Made by a program: the position numbers and the translations under genes. Under the pieces are notes generated by a model, which saw nothing but the letters and a program-made list of their open reading frames with translations, had not been told where the DNA came from and did not search any database. This document shows, piece by piece, positions 41,473-49,252 of a DNA stretch of 56,189 nucleotides; position 1 is the stretch's first letter, and each line of letters begins with the position of its first letter. Origin of the DNA: Chthonomonas sp. UBA6659 (GTDB lineage Bacteria; Armatimonadota; Fimbriimonadia; Fimbriimonadales; Fimbriimonadaceae); NCBI GenBank assembly GCA_002455425.1, contig DKKT01000061.1:1766-57954 (forward strand), read 5' to 3'.

Positions 41473-42170
41473 GGTTCGCGCTCGGTGAGGATATCGACAT
41501 CGACCGGGCGCGGCGCGTCTCGGAACGGAGCGTTCTTGAGTTTGCCCTCGGCCTTCACGAGCGAGCCGTCAAGGGTCCAGATCCAAACCGTGCCCTCCGA
41601 CGACGCCTTGGCATCGCCCTCGGTTTCGGTGTAGCTCCACTTGATCTTGGCCGTCGCATAGGGGCCGACCTTTTCGAAGCCGAGCACCTCGTAACTCGCC
41701 TTCGCCGATACGGTCCCGGTTTTCTCGTCGGGTTTGAGATCGACCACCCACTTGTCCCCCGGTTTCACCGGCTCTTCGGGTGCCCGAAACGCGGCCAGGT
41801 TCTCGAGTCGGTAGGACGTCGCGTCCACTTTCTCGGCTGAGAGCGTCAGGAGCTCACCATTCGGGGTCCGGGTCGCAATGATCTCTTGATCGGGAGCGGA
41901 GTAGTCCCCCTCCATCCCTTTGACCTTGATTTTGATGTCGGTCTGCTTGCTCGACGATGTGATCGCGCCGTCTTCGGCAACCTTGGTGACTTTGACGACG
42001 TTGGCGCTCGTCACCGAGTACTCGAGATCTCCGAAGAGGACCTTGACCGTCATCTTGTACTTGGCGGTGTCCCCGAGTTTCGCCGAACGCTTGAGCGAAA
42101 CCGCTTCTTGGGCAAACGCGACGATCGCGAGTGCGACCAGGATCAGAACGACGAGCAAGCGGGATTTCAT
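41469..42170 (-). CDS. Exported protein, paralogue of downstream neighbour (upstream copy)
   Basis: 233 aa with a clear signal peptide (MKSRLLVVLILVALAIVAFA-Q). The mature domain is about 210 aa, mostly beta strands, no cysteines, no recognised enzyme motif. Duplicate of the 40801-41472 product. It is transcribed divergently from the poly-Gly lipoprotein cluster across 42171-42315, which contains a palindrome. Confidence 0.75.
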   Translation of the reverse strand: MKSRLLVVLILVALAIVAFAQEAVSLKRSAKLGDTAKYKMTVKVLFGDLEYSVTSANVVKVTKVAEDGAITSSSKQTDIKIKVKGMEGDYSAPDQEIIATRTPNGELLTLSAEKVDATSYRLENLAAFRAPEEPVKPGDKWVVDLKPDEKTGTVSAKASYEVLGFEKVGPYATAKIKWSYTETEGDAKASSEGTVWIWTLDGSLVKAEGKLKNAPFRDAPRPVDVDILTEREP

Positions 42171-42226
42171 GAGTAGACTCCGAGTTTACACTTCGTCGCC
42201 CTTTAGACTCCTCGGCGCCGACTGAC

Positions 42227-42244
42227 GTTTCGGAGATCCGAAAC
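42227..42244. promoter_or_regulatory. Palindrome in a divergent intergenic region, possible operator
   Basis: GTTTCGGA, GA, TCCGAAAC: a perfect 8-bp inverted repeat with a 2-nt centre, between the secreted paralogue pair (minus) and the lipoprotein cluster (plus). It could be a dimeric repressor site or a small hairpin. No regulator gene is adjacent. Confidence 0.35.
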
Positions 42245-42315
42245 CCCGCTTGCCCTCGCCCGTTGATTTAGGAGAGACTAGCAGGGACCGACCCTGACAG
42301 TCCTGGAGAAGAAAG

Positions 42316-43659
42316 TTGAAGCAAAGCTCGTTCAGATGGTGGCTTTCTCGATGCGCGATCCTTTGTGGCGTCGCTGCCCTCGCGGTCGCGGCAGGCTGCG
42401 GAGGTTCCGGCGGGGGTGGAGGTGGTGGTGGTGCCCGGACGGCCTCGATCTCGGGTGTCGTCACCGACGTCAACGGCGATCCCGTCCGCGGCGCGACTGT
42501 TTCGACGAGGGATGGATCGACCACCACGTCCACGACCGGTGCCTACGTCATCGAGAACGTCCGCCAAGACAATCTCATCGTCTCCGCTGCCATCCGCCAG
42601 GGCAACGTCTTGTTCAAAGGCCAGAACCTCGCGGTCACCTTTGTCGGCGAACGGACTTCGAGCGTCAATATCGTCGTCGCACCCGAGCGCCAATTGGCGC
42701 GCATCCGGGGCGTCGTCGAAGACCGCGACGGATTCCGCCTTCGCGGTGCGAGCGTCTATGCCTACGGGGATGCCTTGAGCAGCTCCCGCGCCATCACCAA
42801 CGATCGGGGCGAGTACGAGCTCGCCGGACTCGTCGCAGGGATCGAGTACATCGTCGTCGCCGGCGGACGCGAGTTCCGCTCGGATGCCGACGGCATCATC
42901 CTCAGCGACGGCGAGGCACGAACGCTCAACTTCACCATCAGCGAAGCGGGCGACCCGTCTCTGCCCGCCGTCGACGATCTCGACGCCGTCAGCTGGACGT
43001 CGCCCCCGGTCGTGACGCGCGATCCGAAAATCGCCGGTGCCATCGCCAACCTCAAGCGGATCTTCGATCCCCAGCCACGCCGGACGATCACACGCACGAC
43101 CGTGAACGGCAACCTCGTCGAAGTCGGCCTCGACTGGACCCCGATCGATAGCCTCGAGCTCCTCGGATATGGGATCTACCGGGCGCGCAACGTGAATGGA
43201 CCGTTCAGCCAACTCGACCTTCTCACCGAGCCGATCGCGGGTTACTACAACGACCTCGACGATTCTCTGCGGCCGGGACAGACCTACAGCTACCAGATCA
43301 CGACCCTGAGCACCGCCTTCCCCAGCACCGCCAACTCCGAAAGCGATCCGAGCAACACATCGACGGTGGCTCCGCTCGATGACCTCGTCGGCATCGACGT
43401 GGTCGGCAATCCGCTCACCTTTGTTTGGGACGACGTGCGGGACGCGGAAGAGTACATCGTGTTCTTGTTCGACCAGTTTCCCGGCGTCGGCATCGACTCG
43501 CTCTGGTCCAATTCGGACGCCCCAACCGCCGACAATGTCCTCCCCTACTCAGGTCCCGCCTTGGAGCCGGGCCGCCGCTACTACTACATGGTGCTCGGGC
43601 TCGCCAACGACCGGGTCGATCGCACCATCAGCACTGTCGGCGACTTCGTCGCCCCCTGA
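42316..43659 (+). CDS. Lipoprotein with poly-Gly tether, CarboxypepD_reg-like and Fn3-like domains
   Basis: 447 aa from TTG 42316, with GGAG 7 nt upstream. Lipobox AVAAGC, then a glycine run immediately after the lipidated cysteine (CGGSGGGGGGGG). Residues about 42-120 and 130-205 are two carboxypeptidase-regulatory-like beta sandwiches (ISGVVTDVNGDPVRGATV, IRGVVEDRDGFRLRGASV). Residues about 265-447 resemble fibronectin type III-like domains (GYGIYRARNVNGPF, FVWDDVRDAEEYIVFLF). Displayed on a membrane surface on a flexible linker (inference). First gene of the plus-strand run continuing to hom; a hairpin follows before the next gene. Confidence 0.82.
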   Translation: MKQSSFRWWLSRCAILCGVAALAVAAGCGGSGGGGGGGGARTASISGVVTDVNGDPVRGATVSTRDGSTTTSTTGAYVIENVRQDNLIVSAAIRQGNVLFKGQNLAVTFVGERTSSVNIVVAPERQLARIRGVVEDRDGFRLRGASVYAYGDALSSSRAITNDRGEYELAGLVAGIEYIVVAGGREFRSDADGIILSDGEARTLNFTISEAGDPSLPAVDDLDAVSWTSPPVVTRDPKIAGAIANLKRIFDPQPRRTITRTTVNGNLVEVGLDWTPIDSLELLGYGIYRARNVNGPFSQLDLLTEPIAGYYNDLDDSLRPGQTYSYQITTLSTAFPSTANSESDPSNTSTVAPLDDLVGIDVVGNPLTFVWDDVRDAEEYIVFLFDQFPGVGIDSLWSNSDAPTADNVLPYSGPALEPGRRYYYMVLGLANDRVDRTISTVGDFVAP

Positions 43660-43666
43660 CGACCCC

Positions 43667-43694
43667 AAGGTCCGCGCATGCGTGTGCGGACCTT
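43667..43694 (+). other. Intercistronic hairpin between two surface-protein genes
   Basis: 9-bp arms (43667-43675 and 43686-43694) with a 10-nt loop that is itself partly self-complementary (GCATGC). It lies 7 nt after the lipoprotein stop and 11 nt before the next ATG, so it occupies the ribosome-binding region of the following gene. No T-tract. Confidence 0.5.
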
Positions 43695-43705
43695 GACCAA
43701 CCCCT

Positions 43706-46429
43706 ATGACCTTTCTGCGAATCGTTTTGCCCCTGTTCGTCCTGTCCGCGGTGACCGGAGCCTGGTCTTCCGAGTTGCGCGTCGAGATCGGATCGAGTCG
43801 CGCCCGCGAGGAGTCGATGGCTCGCGCCGAAGGCGCGGTCCGGCTCTTCGCGAAGAACGCAGCCCGCTTGACGGCCCGCTCGCGGTCCGCTCAGCGCGCC
43901 GTGACCCCATTCTCCCTTCCCGCTCGGGTCGTCCTCACCCGTAACGGCGCCCCTCTCGGGAGCAATTCCGGTCGAGGCCGCGGTGCCGATCTCAGCCTGG
44001 TCTTCGACACGACCGGCCCGCGCACGTTCCCTGCGGCCTATCGCACGCTACTCCAGGACGCGTTCCAGCGGGCGAAGCCGGCGCTCGATGCCCTTTTCGG
44101 GACGCCTTCGGTCGGCGGTAACGTCCGCGTCGCAAACTTCGAGGCCGACATCGGGGAGCGCGACGCTGTTGCCGGAGGGTTCTACGTTCCGAACAACGGG
44201 ACCGGGGAACAGGAGATTCGGTTTCCGATCTATGCCGACCAGTTCGGGATCAAGGCCGAGGTGACCGCGGTCAACTTCCTCCACTGCCTCCTCCTCGCCT
44301 ACCTCGGGCCCCGTGCCTACCCCTGGGACGCGTTCACCGAAGGCCTCGTCCGGGCGGCGACGATGAAGATCGCACGGACCCCAAGTGCGATGCTCGGAAC
44401 CCTCGATCCCGACGCAATCGAAGGCGTCCTCCTGAGCACGTACGACATCGACGCCAGCTACGACTGGAACAACCAGCGCGCGCTCGGCGGGGCGACGTTC
44501 ATCGCGCCCAACCTCAAGAACCAGCCGCTGCCGATCGGGGGCAGCACCGGCGGGATCTATCTCCTCCGCTACCAGATGGCGGGAACGGCTTGGCAGAAAG
44601 TCCTCGTCGAGTATCCGCAGTTCGCGGCCGAGTTCAACGCCCGCTACTATGCCAATCCGAACGGTTTCCAGACGCGCTCCTCGCTGATCGGACTCGGCCA
44701 GACGGTCATCAGCCAATTCGCCGGCCCGGACGCCACGATCGAAGGGCTCCCCTTCGCCGATTGGTTCCGGCGTCAGGGAATTCTGGAAACGCGCACGGTC
44801 CCCGGATTGAAACTCCAAGTCCAGACCTTCCCAATCATCGACGGGCTCGGTGGGAGCGACTTCGGCGTCTTCGGCGTCCAAGCCCATGCCTTCACGACTG
44901 ATGCCGCCGGGAACGAGAACCTCCTTGCCGGCACAAGCTATCCGATCTTCTGGACGCCGGAGTTCTTCCGCATCTTTACGAGTGCCCAAGAAGACCGTAT
45001 GGACTACCAGGCCGGCTACGGGTCCGTCGCGCCCAATTTTCCGGGTTCGCTCTTCAACAATGACCCGTACCGAGTCGCCGTCGACATCCCGTTCCAGGAT
45101 CAGATCGCGCGCTGCTACCTCCCGGCAGGTTCGATCGCGACCGCCTCGAATCCGATTCCGAAGAACTTCTACGGCACGATCGCCGGCTCGCCCGGCGGGA
45201 CGGGGGTCAGCTTCACGGTGAAAGTGATCTGGCAGGGCGGGCAACTCGCTGACATCCCGGTGACGAACTTCGCCTTCGGGGCGAACGTCCAAGACACCGC
45301 GTTCGCGAACGCCCAACGGCTGACAATCGAAGTGCGTCGCGTTCAGGGCAACCGGGCCGACCTCGTGCTGACACGCAAAGTCAACAAGGGCCCGGGCCCG
45401 ATCGGCGTCGATCTTCGCGTGAACGAAGCCGACGTCTACAGCATTCCTGGCGGATTGCCCCGCGGAGTCGGCCTCATCGGACTCCCGGTCGATCCGTACG
45501 CGAGTTCTGCCGCCGACCTGTTCGAGCTCGCCGACAACGCCACCCAGGCCGCCCGCTGGAACGGGCTTCGAGGCCGATTCGAGTTCTTCCCCGAGTGCGG
45601 CGCGTTCCGGCAGGGTCTCAGCTTCTTCGTGCGCGGCGAGTCGGCCAAGAGTGTCGACATCGCGGGTCGAGCGCTCCCGAGCACTCCGATCGCCGTGGCG
45701 CTTCGACCCGGGTGGAACCTGATTGCCAACCCACTCCAGGAATCCGTGCCGACAAGCCGGGTTCAGGTCGCGGTCGCCGCAGACTTCCCGACGCCATACG
45801 AAACGGCAAAGGGCCAGTCCATCGGCACCGAGTTCTTCGCCTTCACATCCGGGGCTCCCGACCCGGTGTCGGGGGCACCCGAGGGGGGCACGTTCGGGGC
45901 CGCGACGACGTTCGAACCCGGACGAGGCTACTTCGTGCGGGTTTTCGCACCGGAAGGCGCGACGCTCCTCTTCTCGCCGACGCCGGGCCAGTCCCGATCT
46001 TCGGAGTCGCCGCGGTCCACGCCGCCGGGATGGGAGTTGAAGGCCGTCGCCTCAGGTGGCGGCGAGTCGAGTGAAGTCCGGATCGGGCAGCATCCTCGGG
46101 GTACGACCGGGTTCGATCGGGCGGTCGACACCGAACTGCCGCCGGCATTCAACGGCATGCAGGCTCGACTCGGGACCACGACCCCGCTGTACCGGGACAG
46201 CCGCATGATCGGGGCGGCGGCGACGTACCGACTCCAGCTCGATCGGATCCGGCCGGGCACGCTCTACACGCTTCGATTCTCGCGAGCCCATGGGACGATC
46301 GGTCGTTTCACCGTCCGCGATCTGGAGACCGGCACGCGCACCACATTCTCCGGGTCGGGGACACTGAACGTCCGAGCACGAACGGCCACGCGCACGTTCG
46401 AAGTCACTTTCCAGGCAGGCAATCGATGA
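43706..46429 (+). CDS. Large secreted protein with degenerate peptidase-MA-like region
   Basis: 907 aa with signal peptide (MTFLRIVLPLFVLSAVTGAW). Residues about 75-390 resemble gluzincin peptidases of the peptidase-MA type: NFLHCLLLAYLG occupies the place of HExxH and PWDAFTEGLVRAAT the place of the downstream W-x-x-EG motif, but the catalytic Glu after the first His is absent, so it is probably inactive (inference). Residues about 590-760 contain GWNLIANPLQ and GRGYFVRV motifs common in secreted proteins with C-terminal sorting modules. The C-terminus (about 770-907) is another beta domain. It sits between two poly-Gly lipoprotein genes; the stop overlaps the next start (ATGA). Confidence 0.75.
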   Translation: MTFLRIVLPLFVLSAVTGAWSSELRVEIGSSRAREESMARAEGAVRLFAKNAARLTARSRSAQRAVTPFSLPARVVLTRNGAPLGSNSGRGRGADLSLVFDTTGPRTFPAAYRTLLQDAFQRAKPALDALFGTPSVGGNVRVANFEADIGERDAVAGGFYVPNNGTGEQEIRFPIYADQFGIKAEVTAVNFLHCLLLAYLGPRAYPWDAFTEGLVRAATMKIARTPSAMLGTLDPDAIEGVLLSTYDIDASYDWNNQRALGGATFIAPNLKNQPLPIGGSTGGIYLLRYQMAGTAWQKVLVEYPQFAAEFNARYYANPNGFQTRSSLIGLGQTVISQFAGPDATIEGLPFADWFRRQGILETRTVPGLKLQVQTFPIIDGLGGSDFGVFGVQAHAFTTDAAGNENLLAGTSYPIFWTPEFFRIFTSAQEDRMDYQAGYGSVAPNFPGSLFNNDPYRVAVDIPFQDQIARCYLPAGSIATASNPIPKNFYGTIAGSPGGTGVSFTVKVIWQGGQLADIPVTNFAFGANVQDTAFANAQRLTIEVRRVQGNRADLVLTRKVNKGPGPIGVDLRVNEADVYSIPGGLPRGVGLIGLPVDPYASSAADLFELADNATQAARWNGLRGRFEFFPECGAFRQGLSFFVRGESAKSVDIAGRALPSTPIAVALRPGWNLIANPLQESVPTSRVQVAVAADFPTPYETAKGQSIGTEFFAFTSGAPDPVSGAPEGGTFGAATTFEPGRGYFVRVFAPEGATLLFSPTPGQSRSSESPRSTPPGWELKAVASGGGESSEVRIGQHPRGTTGFDRAVDTELPPAFNGMQARLGTTTPLYRDSRMIGAAATYRLQLDRIRPGTLYTLRFSRAHGTIGRFTVRDLETGTRTTFSGSGTLNVRARTATRTFEVTFQAGNR

Positions 46430-47313
46430 AACTCAAGCTCGGGCTCGCCGTACTCATCGCGCATGTCGCTCTCTTCGGTTGTGGTGGAGGGGGAGGGGGC
46501 GGAGGAGGCACCACAGGCTTCACGGTCGTGGGCCGGGTGATCGCTCTGCCTTCCGGTGGCGCACCCAATCCGACCGCGTCGGTCCAAGTCGGACAGGCCT
46601 CGGTCCTCACGAGCAGCGCCGACGGGTCGTTCTCGATTCAAGTCCCGGATGGGAGCGACTCGCTTCTCGTCCTTTGGACTCCAGGCGGCTCGACGATCTC
46701 GTTCCGCTACACAATCCCACCCCCGACCGGGGGCACCGCCAACGTCGGCGATCTCTACGTCGGCCTTGACAAGGTCACCGTCGAGGGCCGTGTCGTCAAC
46801 GCAAACGATCAGACCGCCGTTTCAGGCGCGACGTTGCGCTTCGCCGGCAAGGACGCCTCGACTGACTCCAACGGACGATTCTCGCTGACCGAGATCGCCT
46901 ACTCGACCGCCAACCCGACCTCGTTCTTCGATATCGTCGGCTCGGTAACGCGACCTGGATTCCTCAGCCAGAGCTTCCGCGCTTCGACGCCGGCCGTCTC
47001 CGGGATTGTCACGATCGGCGATGTCTTGATCGTGCCGGAAGGGGGGAACGAGCCACCCGGGTCGCCGTACAACATCACTGGCACCGTCCAACCCCGTGCG
47101 AGCGCGCCAGGTACGGTGGTCACGTTGCTGAGCTCGGGAACTCCGATCCGTAGAATGACGGTTGGAACGGACAGCCGGTACGGATTCTGGGTGGTGGCCG
47201 GAAGCTACACGATTCGGTACCAGAATCCGAACAACGGCCTCAGCGCACCCGAAGAAACGGTGACGTTGGCGAGTCAGGACTCGGTTGTGAATCGCGACGT
47301 CACCCTCCGCTAA
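46426..47313 (+). CDS. Lipoprotein with poly-Gly tether and beta-sandwich repeats
   Basis: 295 aa. Signal peptide and lipobox HVALFGC, directly followed by a run of nine glycines (CGGGGGGGGG). Three CarboxypepD_reg-like repeats: VVGRVIALPSGGAPNPTASV, VEGRVVNANDQTAVSGATL, ITGTVQPRASAPGTVVTLL. Start overlaps the previous stop by 4 nt (ATGA), so it is coupled to the large secreted protein. It resembles the lipoprotein at 42316 in tether and domain type, suggesting that the two flank and interact with the secreted protein (inference). Confidence 0.82.
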   Translation: MKLKLGLAVLIAHVALFGCGGGGGGGGGTTGFTVVGRVIALPSGGAPNPTASVQVGQASVLTSSADGSFSIQVPDGSDSLLVLWTPGGSTISFRYTIPPPTGGTANVGDLYVGLDKVTVEGRVVNANDQTAVSGATLRFAGKDASTDSNGRFSLTEIAYSTANPTSFFDIVGSVTRPGFLSQSFRASTPAVSGIVTIGDVLIVPEGGNEPPGSPYNITGTVQPRASAPGTVVTLLSSGTPIRRMTVGTDSRYGFWVVAGSYTIRYQNPNNGLSAPEETVTLASQDSVVNRDVTLR

Positions 47314-47317
47314 CACT

Positions 47318-48787
47318 ATGAAGAAACCCCGCCCGCAACCGAAGCTTGACCTCGCGATCAGTGGTAAGCCCACGTGGAAAGTGATCGTCGCGACGATCAC
47401 CGTCACCGGTCTCGGGATCGGCGGGGTGTACTACCTCCACGGGGTGCTCAAGCTCGACCCCATGGCTCGGTATCGGGCAAATCTCGGAGCGAAGAAGCCT
47501 GGAGATATCGCGATCAAGATGGAGGACGTCGCGATTCGAACGTTCGAAGGCAAACGCTTGGTCGGCAAAGCCCACGTCGGTCGCCTCGGCATCACCCAGG
47601 ACCGGCGATCGATCGAGACCTTCGCGATCACGAATGGAGTCTACTACGCCGACAACGGCGACCCGTTCAACTTCATCGCAGACGAAGGAGTCTGGAGCCA
47701 GGACACCAAGATTTTCGAAGCGCGCAAGGGCGCGAAGATGACGGGGAAGGACCTCGAACTCTCTGTCGATGCGTTCAAGTACGACCAGGTTCTGCGGAAG
47801 ATCGAGGTTCCGGGCGACATTACCGGCAAGCTGTCGGGCGGCACGGTCGACGCCAAGACCTTCGCCTACATGCTCCGCGACAATTCGTATGAACTCGGTC
47901 CGGTGACGTGGGTCGGACAGGTCGACACGACCGGCGATGCGAAGAAACGGTCGAAGTGGACGATCAAAGCCAAGAGCGTCAGCCGCCCGAGTGGGAGCGA
48001 AGTGGAAGTGTCCCTGAACGCGGAGGCCACCGACGGCGACGTCATCCTGAAGGCCGACAAGGTCGAGCGAAACGTCAAGACCGACGTCGTCACCGCGACG
48101 GGCAAGGTCCAGTACTTCAGCAAAGAAGCGAACCTGTTGTGCGAGAAAGTCACGGTGTTCCGAAAGGAGAAACGCGCCGTTCTCGAGGGCAACGTCTCGA
48201 TGCTGATCAAACCTGAAGATCAGGAGCGTCTCGAAGTCACGGAGTTGCAGCCCCTCCGGCCCGTCGTCCCTGACGAAATCGCCTCGAGCCGGCCGGATGC
48301 GCCGACCACCAAGAACGACGAAGAGAAACAACTCGACGAGGAAGTTCGATCGACCCAGAACCGGCGGAAGTATCCCGCAACCCTCCTCGCGGCGAGAATC
48401 GAATACTGGTACGCCGACGGCCAGCGAAAGGCGATCATCACCGGATCGCCCCAGGCCCGCCAAGAGCTTCCGGGTGGGCGCTGGCGGCAGATCTGGGCGT
48501 ACAAGGCGATCTACGACGGTGAGAAGGAAACGCTTCGGCTGGAAAGCTCACCGGACGGGAGGGAGACACGCATCATGACGTCCCTCCAGGACGACATGCG
48601 GGCCAAGTGGTTCGAAGTCTCGACCAAAGAAAACGACGATGCGTGGTCAGCCGAGGATCTCGACGGCGTCTTCATGCCGGACGAGGACGAAATCCCGAAG
48701 AAGCCGGGCGAGAAGAGCAATTCCGGAGGCGGCGTCCAAGCTCCTCCGCCTGGGATGCAGGGCGAGATTCGACGGCGCTCGAACTGA
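47318..48787 (+). CDS. LptC/OstA-like envelope protein
   Basis: 489 aa. Single N-terminal transmembrane helix (about 20-42) after a basic start. The periplasmic part shows LptC-like strands (GDIAIKMEDVAIRTFEGKR, FIADEGVWSQDTKIFEARKG) followed by an OstA/LptA-like segment about 235-300 (ATGKVQYFSKEANLLCEKV, KRAVLEGNVSMLIKPED). LptC and LptA form the bridge that carries lipopolysaccharide across the periplasm, so the gene supports an outer membrane in this organism. C-terminal about 90 residues are Pro/Glu/Lys-rich. It starts 4 nt after the lipoprotein stop. Confidence 0.75.
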   Translation: MKKPRPQPKLDLAISGKPTWKVIVATITVTGLGIGGVYYLHGVLKLDPMARYRANLGAKKPGDIAIKMEDVAIRTFEGKRLVGKAHVGRLGITQDRRSIETFAITNGVYYADNGDPFNFIADEGVWSQDTKIFEARKGAKMTGKDLELSVDAFKYDQVLRKIEVPGDITGKLSGGTVDAKTFAYMLRDNSYELGPVTWVGQVDTTGDAKKRSKWTIKAKSVSRPSGSEVEVSLNAEATDGDVILKADKVERNVKTDVVTATGKVQYFSKEANLLCEKVTVFRKEKRAVLEGNVSMLIKPEDQERLEVTELQPLRPVVPDEIASSRPDAPTTKNDEEKQLDEEVRSTQNRRKYPATLLAARIEYWYADGQRKAIITGSPQARQELPGGRWRQIWAYKAIYDGEKETLRLESSPDGRETRIMTSLQDDMRAKWFEVSTKENDDAWSAEDLDGVFMPDEDEIPKKPGEKSNSGGGVQAPPPGMQGEIRRRSN

Positions 48788-48805
48788 CCGCGTCATAATC
48801 CGCAC

Positions 48806-49252
48806 GTGGACGATCTCAAGGGTGCGGTCAGCGAACTGGCCCAGATGATGGAGGAGTTTGGCCTCACCGAGGCCAAACTCAAAGGCGAGGACTGGTCCGT
48901 TTCGTTCTCGCGGCTCACGCCGGCTGCTGCGGCCTCACCGACCACGACCGTCTCCGCGGACACGTCGGTGCCCCGGACGGCGGTGCGCCCCACCAAGGCC
49001 GAACCTGCCAAACCCAAGGGAACCCCGATCAACAGTCCGATGATGGGGATCTTCTTCACTTCCCCGAGTCCTGGCGCTCCGCCGTTCGTGAAAGAAGGGG
49101 ACACCGTCACCGCCGGACAGGTGGTCGGCTTGATCGAAGCGATGAAGGTGTTCAACGAGATCACCGCGACCGTCTCGGGAACGGTGACGGCGATTCCGGC
49201 CGAGAGTGGCCGACTCGTCCAGCCCGGCGACCCGCTCCTCTACATTGCCTAG
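48806..49252 (+). CDS. accB: Biotin carboxyl carrier protein of acetyl-CoA carboxylase
   Basis: 148 aa from GTG 48806. The N-terminal helix (DLKGAVSELAQMMEEFGLTE), a Pro/Ala/Thr linker, then the biotinyl domain ending in GLIEAMKVFNEITATVSG, with the biotinylated lysine in EAMKVFN. Carries biotin between the carboxylase and transcarboxylase steps making malonyl-CoA. Unlike most bacteria, accC does not follow; hom does, overlapping by a few nt. Confidence 0.95.
   Translation: MDDLKGAVSELAQMMEEFGLTEAKLKGEDWSVSFSRLTPAAAASPTTTVSADTSVPRTAVRPTKAEPAKPKGTPINSPMMGIFFTSPSPGAPPFVKEGDTVTAGQVVGLIEAMKVFNEITATVSGTVTAIPAESGRLVQPGDPLLYIA

Noticed and set aside
44048..45316. 422-codon minus-strand ORF
   Set aside because: Antisense to the 907-aa secreted protein, with typical shadow composition.
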